Assembly: GCA_033764725.1 (NCBI GenBank)
Contig: JANRIR010000040.1
Coordinates: 104,070 to 168,069, forward strand
DNA from: RI-43 sp033764725
Lineage (GTDB): Bacteria; Pseudomonadota; Alphaproteobacteria; Caulobacterales; Aquidulcibacteraceae
DNA length: 64,000 nt
Direction: 5' to 3'
Part shown: piece by piece, positions 1 through 7,526 of the stretch
Numbering within the stretch: the stretch's first letter is position 1
How the letters are laid out: every line of letters starts with the position of its first letter
Program-made: the position numbers and the translations under genes
Notes under the pieces: model-generated
Seen by the model: the letters and a program-made list of their open reading frames with translations, nothing else
Database searches by the model: none
What the model was told of the DNA's origin: nothing

Positions 1-476
1 TGCGCGCGGTGGTGACGCGCGACGTGCGCGGCTTCGACGGGCGCGAAGTGCTGGTGCCGCGCGGCAGCCGGCTGATCGGCCAATACCGCGCCGGCGTGGC
101 GATGGGCCAATCGCGCGCCTTCGTGATCTGGACGCGCATCATCCGGCCCGACGGCGTCGCCGTCGATCTCGCCTCGCCGGGCACCGACGCGCTCGGCCGC
201 GGCGGCCTCGAAGGCCGCGTCGATCGGCATTTCCTGCAGCGATTCGGCGGCGCGATCGTGCTGTCGCTGATCTCGGCGGGCGCCTCGGCGGCGACGAGCG
301 ACAGCGACACGCAGGTCATCATCGCCTCCACGCAAGGCGCCAGCGACATCGCCACCTCCGCGTTGAACCGCGATCTCGACATCGCGCCGACCGTGCGCGT
401 GCCGCAGGGCGCGCCGATCCGCATCTTCGTGACCCAAGATCTGGATTTCTCCGTCATCGGCGACGCCGTCGAATGA
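1..476 (+). CDS. virB10: VirB10/TrbI-family type IV secretion protein, C-terminal part (5' end outside window)
   Basis: VirB10 spans the inner and outer membranes and forms the core channel of type IV secretion systems. Only the C-terminal beta-barrel region is present: the stretch from RGFDGREVLVPRGSRLIGQY, through ARAFVIWTRI-like strands with RPDG, to HFLQRFGGAIVLSL matches the conserved VirB10 C-terminal domain, including the region around the outer-membrane antenna helix. The frame is open from the first base, so the gene begins upstream. Its stop overlaps the virB11 start (ATGA), showing translational coupling. It is probably the end of a virB operon whose other genes lie to the left. 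Whether the system is conjugative or an effector system cannot be told from here. Confidence 0.9.
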   Translation, partial: RAVVTRDVRGFDGREVLVPRGSRLIGQYRAGVAMGQSRAFVIWTRIIRPDGVAVDLASPGTDALGRGGLEGRVDRHFLQRFGGAIVLSLISAGASAATSDSDTQVIIASTQGASDIATSALNRDLDIAPTVRVPQGAPIRIFVTQDLDFSVIGDAVE

Positions 477-1465
477 GCGTCGACGGGGTTTATCTGCGCA
501 CCTATCTGGCGCCGTTCGCGCCCTGGCTCGAGCGCAGCGACGTCACCGACATCCTCGTCAACCAGCCCGGCGAAGTGTGGTTCGAAGCCGCCGGGCGCGG
601 CATGCAGCGCGCCGATGCGCCCGACATCACCGAAACCATGCTGCGCCGCCTTGCGCAGCAGATCGCCGCAGCCTCCAATCAAGGGCTCAATCGCGAGCAT
701 CCGCTGCTCGCCGCCACGCTGCCGGGCGGCGCGCGCGTGCAGATCGTGGGGCCGCCGGCGACGCGCACCCATTTCGCGCTGGCGATCCGCAAGCATGTCG
801 TCAACGACCTGACGCTCGACGATTACGCCGCTGAAGGCGCTTTCGCGCACACGAAGCGCGCCGACGATGTCGGCGCCGACCCTCTCGACCTCGACCTCGT
901 GCGCGCCCTAGAGCGCGGCGACCATGCGGGCTTTTTCCGCAAAGCCGTGCGCGGAGGCAAGAACATCGTCATCTCCGGCGGCACCGCGACGGGCAAGACG
1001 ACGTTCCTCAACGCGCTGTTGAAGGAAATCCCGCAAACCGACCGCGTGCTCGTGATCGAGGACACGCCGGAGGTGAACCTGCAGCGTCCCAACGCCGTCG
1101 GCTTCATTGCGGTCAAGGGCGATCTCGGCGAGGCGCGCATCGGCGTGGTGGAATTGCTCGAAGCGTCGCTGCGCATGCGGCCCGATCGTTTGCTGGTCGG
1201 TGAACTGCGCGGCGCGGAAGCCTTCACCTATCTGCGCGCGGTCAATACGGGCCATCCCGGCTCGCTGACCACCGTGCACGCCGACAGCCCGCGCGGCGCG
1301 CTCGACCAGATCGCCTTCATGACGCTGCAGGCCGGCCTCACATTGACGCGTGACGATATTGTGACATACGCGAAATCGGTCATCGACGTGATCGTGCAAC
1401 TCGCGCGCGTCAACGGCCGTCGCGTGATCAGCGAGATCGATTTCCGCCCGCGCGGCGGCCGCTGA
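473..1465 (+). CDS. virB11: VirB11 type IV secretion ATPase
   Basis: Hexameric AAA-like traffic ATPase at the cytoplasmic base of a type IV secretion machine; it powers pilus assembly and substrate transfer. The 330-residue length is normal. Residues about 168-176 hold the Walker A loop GGTATGKTT; RPDRLLVGELRGAE (about 236) and the histidine box TVHADS (about 268) follow in the family order. The N-terminal domain (about 1-140) carries the DILVNQPGEVW signature of VirB11/PulE-type ATPases. The start overlaps the virB10 stop by four bases. It is the last recognisable gene of the operon here; no virD4 follows, and about 230 bases without a recognised gene separate it from the next cluster. Confidence 0.95.
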   Translation: MSVDGVYLRTYLAPFAPWLERSDVTDILVNQPGEVWFEAAGRGMQRADAPDITETMLRRLAQQIAAASNQGLNREHPLLAATLPGGARVQIVGPPATRTHFALAIRKHVVNDLTLDDYAAEGAFAHTKRADDVGADPLDLDLVRALERGDHAGFFRKAVRGGKNIVISGGTATGKTTFLNALLKEIPQTDRVLVIEDTPEVNLQRPNAVGFIAVKGDLGEARIGVVELLEASLRMRPDRLLVGELRGAEAFTYLRAVNTGHPGSLTTVHADSPRGALDQIAFMTLQAGLTLTRDDIVTYAKSVIDVIVQLARVNGRRVISEIDFRPRGGR

Positions 1466-1694
1466 CCGCAACCCCGCGGACAGCGCCGCCCCCCCCCGCG
1501 CGCCAACGGCGTGCGCCCACATCGCGCCGCGTGAATAATTTGCAATCTTTGAAACAGGCGCCGCTGGCCGAATGCAGCAGGATCGAGCGCGATTGCGCAA
1601 GATCGTGCGCTGGAGGATCGGACAGGTCGTGCGATGCAGGCGGCGTGCGGCGGCGTCGCGAGCGAACGCCGATCAAATCCTTGCGGAGCAGACG

Positions 1695-2564
1695 ATGGAC
1701 CACGCCTTGCCCGGCTTTCAGCACCAGAAGGCGTTCTCCAACGGCTTGATGCACCACGTCGTCGTCGGCGGAAACGGACCGGCGCTGCTGCTGGTGCATG
1801 GCTGGATGGGGTCTTGGTATCATTGGCGCAAAGTGATGCCGCTTCTGGCGGCGCAACACACCGTGATCGCCGTCGATGCCCGCGGCTACGGCGAGAGCGA
1901 CAAACCATATGACGGCTATGATGGGCGCACGCTCGTCGCCGATCTCCGCGGTATCCTGAAGGGCCTGAACATCAGCCGCGCGTTTGTCGCCGGTCATGAC
2001 ATGGGGGCCCTGCCGGCGCTGCTTCTGGCGGCGGATCATCCCGACGAAGTCACGGGCCTCATTTATATCGATGAGCCGCTGCCAGGCTACAATCTCGACC
2101 GTTTCACCGCCTTCACCAAGGAGAACCCGTTCATCTATTGGTGGTTCGCATTCAACAGCCAGCCGCATCTTCCGGCGCTGATGTGGGAAGGCAAGGAAGA
2201 CGTTCTCGTCGACTATTTCCTCACCGCGATGGCCGCCAACCCCGCCGCGATCACCGCGGCAGACAAGGCCGAATATGTGCGCTGTCTGCGCAAGCCGGGC
2301 GGCCTGCACGGCTCCTTCGGCTGGTATCGCGATGCGTTGAAGACGGCCGATCAGATCGTCGCGGCGACGCGCTCCAAACTCAAGACGCCCGTGCTCGCGC
2401 TCAACGGCCAGTTCGGCCATCCCGGCGTGCTGGAGCAGATGCATCTGGTCGCGGAGACGGTAAGCGGCGAAACGATCCCGTTCTGCGGCCACTTGCTCGC
2501 TGAAGAACAGCCCGAGGCGACGGCGCGCGCCATCCTCGCCTTCACCGCCCAGCACGCAGCCTGA
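1695..2564 (+). CDS. Alpha/beta hydrolase, epoxide hydrolase/haloalkane dehalogenase-like
   Basis: 289-residue alpha/beta-fold hydrolase, probably cytoplasmic. LVHGWMGSW (about residue 32) gives the HGx oxyanion region; the nucleophile elbow is GHDMGA with Asp102, as in epoxide hydrolases and dehalogenases rather than serine esterases; the catalytic His is near 266 in FCGHLLAEEQPEA. The ATG at 1695 follows GCGGAG, whereas the longer open frame upstream encodes arginine-rich shadow sequence. It is paralogous to the C-terminal half of the fusion at 4769-6076 (shared KPGxLxGxF and EEQPEA/DEQPEA blocks) and opens a co-directional six-gene cluster. The substrate is unknown. Confidence 0.82.
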   Translation: MDHALPGFQHQKAFSNGLMHHVVVGGNGPALLLVHGWMGSWYHWRKVMPLLAAQHTVIAVDARGYGESDKPYDGYDGRTLVADLRGILKGLNISRAFVAGHDMGALPALLLAADHPDEVTGLIYIDEPLPGYNLDRFTAFTKENPFIYWWFAFNSQPHLPALMWEGKEDVLVDYFLTAMAANPAAITAADKAEYVRCLRKPGGLHGSFGWYRDALKTADQIVAATRSKLKTPVLALNGQFGHPGVLEQMHLVAETVSGETIPFCGHLLAEEQPEATARAILAFTAQHAA

Positions 2565-2580
2565 TCGTCGCCGCTGCATC

Positions 2581-3459
2581 ATGGACCGCGACATGACCAC
2601 GACGGATCTCGACCGCCGCGTGCTTTGGGCCGCCAATGTACGCACGAAATCCTTTGCGGAGCGTATCGCGGCGTGCCGCGCCGGCGCCTTCACGCACATG
2701 TCGGTGTTTCCGATCGACTGGAGAAACTGGATCGCGTCCGGCATGGTTGCGCGCGACATGCGCGCCATGCTCGCCGACGCGGACGTGCGCATCCTCGCGA
2801 TTGATCCGTTCGTGCAATGGACGCCGCACTTTGCAATGCCCGACGGCTATGACGAAGGCTACAAGGCGTTCATCGACGTCTCCGACGAGGATGTCTTCCG
2901 CATCGCCGAGGCGCTCGAAGCGGAAGCGATCAATTGCGTCGAAGGTCTTGGCCAGCCGCATCCGACGGCGGCGCTGATCGACGCGTTCGGCGCCTTCGCC
3001 GACCGGGCCGCCAGCCATGGCTTGCGCGTGACGCTGGAGTTCATGCCGATCTCATCGATCGCAAGCCTTGCTGACGCCTGGACGATCGTGCGCGCCGTCA
3101 ATCGCTTCAATGCGGGCCTGTGCTTCGACACCTGGCATTTCTACCGCTCCGATCCCGATTTTGCGCTGCTCTCGACCGTGCCGGGCGACGCCATCTTCGA
3201 AGTGCAGCTCGCCGACGCGACGCACGCCTTGCAGGCCGAGACATTGACCGAAGACCTCCTTCACCATCGCCGCCTGCCCGGCGACGGCGAATTCGACATC
3301 GCCCGCGTGGCGCAGGCGCTGCAAGCCTTGAAGGCGTGGCGCTCCGTCGGCCCCGAAGTGTTCGCCGACGCGATGGATGCGCGAGACGCGGAAAGCGCAG
3401 GACGCGCATGCAGCGCAGCGCTGGCGCGTTTCAACCCGACCGTCTTCATCGATTCATGA
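2581..3459 (+). CDS. Sugar phosphate isomerase/epimerase family (xylose-isomerase-like TIM barrel)
   Basis: 292 residues with the pattern of AP-endonuclease-2-type TIM barrels: an early strand with FTHMSVFPIDW, RVTLEFMPISS in mid-sequence, GLCFDTWHFYRS supplying the metal-binding D-x-W-H region, and EVQLADATHA near the end. Family members isomerise or epimerise sugars, inositols or hydroxypyruvate with a divalent metal. An ATG at 2593 is an alternative start; no strong ribosome site decides between them. It lies 16 bases after the alpha/beta hydrolase, so co-transcription is likely. The substrate cannot be named; neighbouring hydrolases and an outer-membrane channel suggest a small-molecule catabolic cluster. 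Confidence 0.8.
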   Translation: MDRDMTTTDLDRRVLWAANVRTKSFAERIAACRAGAFTHMSVFPIDWRNWIASGMVARDMRAMLADADVRILAIDPFVQWTPHFAMPDGYDEGYKAFIDVSDEDVFRIAEALEAEAINCVEGLGQPHPTAALIDAFGAFADRAASHGLRVTLEFMPISSIASLADAWTIVRAVNRFNAGLCFDTWHFYRSDPDFALLSTVPGDAIFEVQLADATHALQAETLTEDLLHHRRLPGDGEFDIARVAQALQALKAWRSVGPEVFADAMDARDAESAGRACSAALARFNPTVFIDS

Positions 3460-3490
3460 AACGGCGACCCATTTATTCATGGAGGGATGC

Positions 3491-4180
3491 ATGAAAGCCT
3501 TGTTGACGTCGCTGGCGCTCGCCGCCGTTTTGGCTGCTGCGCCGACCGCTGCGGAAGCACAGCCGCGCCGCGGCGCGCCGCCCCAGGCTGCGGTGAACTA
3601 CACCGAAAAACTCACGCGCGAGAACGCCACGTTCGTCCTCGTCGATTTTCTGACCGGCTTCACTCCCGGCATTCAGACGATCGAGCCCCGTACGTTCCGC
3701 GCCAACGCCGCCGCATTCGCGCGCACCTCGCAAATCTTCAACATGCCCACGATCATGCTGGGCGATGAGGGCGGGTTTCGGGGCAATTTCATGCCGGAGG
3801 TCGTTCAATTCACCGGCCATGCGGTGCGCATTGAGCGCCACACCGTCAGCGCCTGGGCCGAGCCGCGCTTTCGCGCGGAGATCGAACGGATTGGACGGCG
3901 CAAGATCGTGATGGGCGGCCCGTCGATCGACATCTGCACGCTGCAGCTCGCGCTCGACATGCGCGCAGCCGGCTATGAGGTCTATGTCGTGGTCGACGCT
4001 TCCGGCAGCGACACGGTGCAAAACGAGACCGCCGCCATCGAACGCCTGGTCCAGGCCGGGGTCGTGGTGACGAATTGGGGCTCGATCGCCTCCGAGATCA
4101 TGAGCGATTGGCAATCGCCGGAAGGCGCGGCTGTCGGCCAATTGTACCAGGACTATTCGGCCTGGGGCCGCCGCTTCTGA
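3491..4180 (+). CDS. Exported isochorismatase-family cysteine hydrolase
   Basis: 229 residues. Residues 1-23 look like a Sec signal peptide (MKALLTSLALAAVLAAAPTA, then AEA before QP). The mature part is an isochorismatase-like fold: Asp52 in VLVDFLTGF is the expected catalytic Asp and Cys149 in PSIDICTLQLA the nucleophile, closest to the YcaC-type subgroup. The ATG lies after GGAGGGATGC. Isochorismatase-family enzymes are normally cytoplasmic, so a predicted periplasmic location is unusual. It sits mid-cluster between the TIM-barrel isomerase and an exported NTF2-like protein. The substrate is unknown. Confidence 0.82.
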   Translation: MKALLTSLALAAVLAAAPTAAEAQPRRGAPPQAAVNYTEKLTRENATFVLVDFLTGFTPGIQTIEPRTFRANAAAFARTSQIFNMPTIMLGDEGGFRGNFMPEVVQFTGHAVRIERHTVSAWAEPRFRAEIERIGRRKIVMGGPSIDICTLQLALDMRAAGYEVYVVVDASGSDTVQNETAAIERLVQAGVVVTNWGSIASEIMSDWQSPEGAAVGQLYQDYSAWGRRF

Positions 4181-4220
4181 ACCTCTCGGCTTGGCTGCGC
4201 GACCTATTGGAGCTTTGAGC

Positions 4221-4769
4221 ATGGTGAAACGCTGGAAACTTCTGTTCGCTGCGCTCTTCGGCGCATGGGCGATGGCGTCGACAGGCGCGTTGGCGCAAAC
4301 GCCGGGGGCAGGCGCGTATGCGCATCCAACCCGCGCGCAAGCCGTGCGCGCAGACGATGCGTTGGCGATCGTCGATGTGATCGCGCGCATGAACGGCGCC
4401 ATCGATACGAACGATTATCCGCTCTATGCGTCCCATTACACCACAGACGGCGTGATTGATTCGGGCTTCGGGCCGCCTGTCAGCGGACACGCAGCGATCA
4501 TCGCCTCGCTCGAAGCGAGCGCGCCGTTCATCACCAACAAGCGCCACGCCGCTGCGAACATCGTGCTCAGCCGTCAGGGGCGGGACATCGTCGCGACCTA
4601 TTACCTGACCGTGTTCGAACGCGCCTCGAGCGTCAGCGTGGCGGGAACGGCCCTCATCGTCGACGAGTTCCGCAATGTCGATGGCGTATGGCGCGTCGTG
4701 CGCCACACCACGCGCATGGATCCAGCCACCATCGCGGCGATGATGGCGTCACAACCTGCGGCGAATTGA
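4221..4769 (+). CDS. Exported SnoaL/NTF2-like protein
   Basis: 182 residues with a clear signal peptide (hydrophobic LLFAALFGAWAMAS, predicted cut after ALA near 25). The rest has the cone-like NTF2/SnoaL pattern: a first helix DALAIVDVIARMNGAID, then YASHYTTDGVIDSGFG, a GHAAI segment, and a terminal strand WRVVRHTTRMDP. Such domains serve as small ligand-binding pockets, isomerases or cyclases. The ATG at 4221 has GGAG eight bases upstream. Its stop overlaps the next gene's start (TGATG), and that gene itself begins with a related NTF2-like domain. Function unassigned. Confidence 0.75.
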   Translation: MVKRWKLLFAALFGAWAMASTGALAQTPGAGAYAHPTRAQAVRADDALAIVDVIARMNGAIDTNDYPLYASHYTTDGVIDSGFGPPVSGHAAIIASLEASAPFITNKRHAAANIVLSRQGRDIVATYYLTVFERASSVSVAGTALIVDEFRNVDGVWRVVRHTTRMDPATIAAMMASQPAAN

Positions 4770-6076
4770 TGTCGTTGTTCAAGCACGCGCCATCGCCGCG
4801 CGAGGTCGCGCTGGAGGCGTGGCGGCGCAATGGCCGCGGCCATGCCGGCGAAAGCTTCGAGCCGTGGTACGCGATGCTGCACGACGACATCGTCGTTTGG
4901 ATGCCGACAGGCCCGTTTCGCGGCGAGACGCGCGGGATCGCTGCGGTGCGCGGCATCTATGACGCCATCGCCCAGGCTGCACCGCGATTGGTTTATGAAG
5001 AGCCGCTCCGCGTCACGCAGTCGGGCGACACCGTGACCATCGAGTTCGACGATCACGGCGCCATCGCCGGCGTAGCCTATCGCAACCGCATCGCGGCGTC
5101 CTATGATGTTCGCGGCGACAAGATCGCCGCCTATCGCGAATATTTCGGCGACATCGACCCTGCGATCATGCGCATGATGAATCCCGACTGGTCGAAACCC
5201 GACGCAAGGACCGCAGCAGAGATGACCGACGCCGCCATTCGCCACCGCACTGTCACTGTCGGGGCCGTCGACCTCCATGTCGCCGAACTCGGTGAGGGGC
5301 CGCCAGTCGTGCTCGTTCACGGCTTTCCGCAGCACTGGCTGATGTGGCGCGGCCTGATGCGCGCGCTCGCTGCAAACGGCTTTCGCGCCATCGCCTATGA
5401 TCAGCGCGGCATGGGCGGCTCGACGATCACGCCGGACGGCTACGACAAACGCACCCTCGCGCACGATCTCGCCGGGCTGATGGATGCGCTCGACATACCC
5501 GCGGCCAGCATCATCGGCTACGATCATGGCGGCGGCACGGCCTTGGCGTTCGCCTTCGAACACCCGCAACGCACCACGCGCCTCGCCGTGCTCGAATACG
5601 CGCCGCCGGGCTTCGGCTACGAATACGGGCTGCAGCCCACGCGCAATTGGCAAAGCTGGCAATTGGCGTTCTTCACCCAGCCCGACGTGGCCGTGCAATT
5701 CATCATGGGCAAAGAGCGCGACCTGCTCGCCTGGTATTTCTGGCACTGGAGCGCCAACCCCGACGCGATCGACCAGGCCGATTTCGAAGCCTATGTGCGC
5801 CAGCTGCAAAAGCCGGGCGCCCTGCGCGGCGGCTTTTCGCATTTCGCCGCCGTGTTCGACGATACCGAGCTGTTCAAAGCCTATGCCGCGACCAAAATCG
5901 CCGCGCCCGTTCTCGCGATCGGCGGCGCGCGGGCGGCGGCCAGCTTCGTCGAAACTGCGATGCGCGCGCTTGCGACCGACGTCGAGGGCCATATCGTTGC
6001 GGATTGCGGCCATTGGATCGCCGACGAGCAGCCCGAGGCGCTCGCTGCGCTGGTTCTGGCCTTTCTCAAGCGATGA
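4769..6076 (+). CDS. Fusion protein: N-terminal SnoaL-like domain plus alpha/beta hydrolase
   Basis: 435 residues in two parts. Residues about 1-140 form an NTF2/SnoaL-like domain (WYAMLHDDIVVWMPTGPFRG, then YRNRIAASYDVRGDKIAAYREYFG). Residues about 160-435 form an alpha/beta hydrolase: LVHGFPQHW, nucleophile Asp252 in GYDHGGG and catalytic His415 in CGHWIADEQPEA, the epoxide-hydrolase/dehalogenase type. The C-terminal half is a paralogue of the gene at 1695. The start is taken at the ATG that overlaps the previous stop; the open frame continues upstream only as a shadow. The downstream gene overlaps by ATGA. An isomerase-then-hydrolase or ligand-channelling role is possible but not shown. 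Confidence 0.8.
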   Translation: MSLFKHAPSPREVALEAWRRNGRGHAGESFEPWYAMLHDDIVVWMPTGPFRGETRGIAAVRGIYDAIAQAAPRLVYEEPLRVTQSGDTVTIEFDDHGAIAGVAYRNRIAASYDVRGDKIAAYREYFGDIDPAIMRMMNPDWSKPDARTAAEMTDAAIRHRTVTVGAVDLHVAELGEGPPVVLVHGFPQHWLMWRGLMRALAANGFRAIAYDQRGMGGSTITPDGYDKRTLAHDLAGLMDALDIPAASIIGYDHGGGTALAFAFEHPQRTTRLAVLEYAPPGFGYEYGLQPTRNWQSWQLAFFTQPDVAVQFIMGKERDLLAWYFWHWSANPDAIDQADFEAYVRQLQKPGALRGGFSHFAAVFDDTELFKAYAATKIAAPVLAIGGARAAASFVETAMRALATDVEGHIVADCGHWIADEQPEALAALVLAFLKR

Positions 6077-7341
6077 AAAGCTGCGCCGCGCTTGCGGGTC
6101 TTTTGCTTTTTGCGCAGGGGGCGGCCTCTGCGCAGGAAGGCGCGCCCAATGACGAGCGCGTGCGCTTCGAACTCGATGCGCGACTGCGCTATGAAGTCTA
6201 CGACCGCACCGCCTTCGGCCGCGGTCCGCAGGACGACGACGGCTATCTGCTGTGGCGCATTGCACCAAGCGTGTCGGCGCAACTGACGCCGGACCTGCGA
6301 TTCGAGGGCCAGCTGTTCGCCGCCGACATCGAGGGCCGCGCCGGCGGCGCCCGGCCGGCCGACCGCAATGATTTCGATCTTACGCAAGCATATATCGATT
6401 GGACGCTTGGCGACGAGCGCGCCGTGCAGCTCCGCTTCGGACGCCAGGAGATTGCGCTGGGATCGGGCCGCCTCCTGGCCGCCAATGACGGCGCGAATGT
6501 GCGTCGCCGCTTCGATGGGTTGCTCGCCACGTATCGGCGCGCGGATTGGACGGTGTTTGGCGTGACGTCCGGCCTCGTCGATGTGCGCCCCGGCGTGTTC
6601 GACGACACCAGCACGCTCGACCGCGCCATGACCGGCGGCGGCGTCGTGCGCAATCTCGGACAACCCAATCTCGAAGCGCTCTACGCCATGCATGCGCGCC
6701 GCCCTGAAGCGCTGTTCGGCTCGCCACGCGGCGCGCAAGAGCGTTACACCATCGGCGCGCGCATCCTGCGCGGCGACGCCCGCGGCCAAGTCGAGGTGGA
6801 AGCCATCGCCCAGAGCGGCGAAGCGGCCGGCCTCGATGTCTCGGCATGGGCGCTGGGCGCCGACGCCGACCGCCGCTTCGCCATCGGCGGCTTCACCGGC
6901 GAGGCGTCGGTGCGTTTCGCCGTCGCCAGCGGCGATGAAAACCCCAACGACGACACGCTCGGCGGGTTCGATCCGTTGTTTCCCAATCCCGTCTATGCGG
7001 GCTCCATCCCCCTCCTGGCGCCGACCAACGTCATCGCGCTCAACCCCGGCGTCGCGCTGATGCGGGACGGCGCGCGCATCGGGCTCGACGTCGCATTCCT
7101 GCGCCGAACCTCCGACGACGACGCGGTCTATGCGTTTTCCGGCGCGCGCGCGGGGCCTGCGCGCGGGGCGGCCGATTCCATCGGCGCCTTATGGTCGCTG
7201 ACGCTGGCGCAGCCTTTGCGCGAGGGCGTGACGCTGCAAGCCACCGCCTCGCGCTTCGAGGCGGACGGCTATTTCGGCGCAGAGAAGGCCGATGCGACGG
7301 CCCTGTTCGTCAATCTGCTGTTCACAACGCGCCGCAACTGA
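6073..7341 (+). CDS. Alginate-export-type outer-membrane beta-barrel protein
   Basis: 422 residues with a signal peptide (MKSCAALAGLLLFAQGAASA). The mature part is a run of amphipathic strands typical of the AlgE-like alginate export family: YEVYDRTAFGRGPQDDDGYLLWRIAPSV, LRFGRQEIALGSGRLLAANDGANVRRRFDG, and a C-terminal strand ending in FVNLLFTTRRN. In spite of the family name, members are found as general outer-membrane channels next to catabolic genes. The ATG overlaps the fusion gene's stop (ATGA). It closes the six-gene cluster and probably gives its substrate a route through the outer membrane. Confidence 0.8.
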   Translation: MKSCAALAGLLLFAQGAASAQEGAPNDERVRFELDARLRYEVYDRTAFGRGPQDDDGYLLWRIAPSVSAQLTPDLRFEGQLFAADIEGRAGGARPADRNDFDLTQAYIDWTLGDERAVQLRFGRQEIALGSGRLLAANDGANVRRRFDGLLATYRRADWTVFGVTSGLVDVRPGVFDDTSTLDRAMTGGGVVRNLGQPNLEALYAMHARRPEALFGSPRGAQERYTIGARILRGDARGQVEVEAIAQSGEAAGLDVSAWALGADADRRFAIGGFTGEASVRFAVASGDENPNDDTLGGFDPLFPNPVYAGSIPLLAPTNVIALNPGVALMRDGARIGLDVAFLRRTSDDDAVYAFSGARAGPARGAADSIGALWSLTLAQPLREGVTLQATASRFEADGYFGAEKADATALFVNLLFTTRRN

Positions 7342-7417
7342 CGCCGCGGCCGCCGGGCTGCGCGCCATTCCCCATTTAAGCGAATGTGAGCTTTCGGCGT
7401 GTCCGTGCTTGGGCAAT

Positions 7418-7455
7418 TGACACCGGTAGCATTTCGGACTTTGTTACCGGTGTCA
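7418..7455 (+). promoter_or_regulatory. Two LacI-type operators before the TonB receptor gene
   Basis: Two 14-base near-palindromes centred on ACCGGT: TGACACCGGTAGCA (7418-7431) and TGTTACCGGTGTCA (7442-7455), centres 24 bases apart. The first overlaps a perfect TTGACA hexamer at 7417-7422, placing it at a likely -35 box. The same core recurs before kduI and before the FAH-type hydratase gene. The probable binding protein is the LacI-family regulator at 13145-14239 (inference). Confidence 0.75.
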
Positions 7456-7526
7456 GAGGCCCATGCCGCCATCATGGGCCTTGAGCGACGCACGCAAGCC
7501 CGAAGATACGGGACGGGGAGGATCAC

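Noticed and set aside
1466..1694. Gap after virB11, checked for a further secretion gene or RNA
   Set aside because: No frame with family features, no tRNA-like structure; only a C-rich run and GC-rich sequence were seen.
4601..6268. Minus-strand open frame of about 555 codons opposite the fusion gene
   Set aside because: Composition is typical of an antisense shadow; the plus-strand fusion protein has intact motifs.
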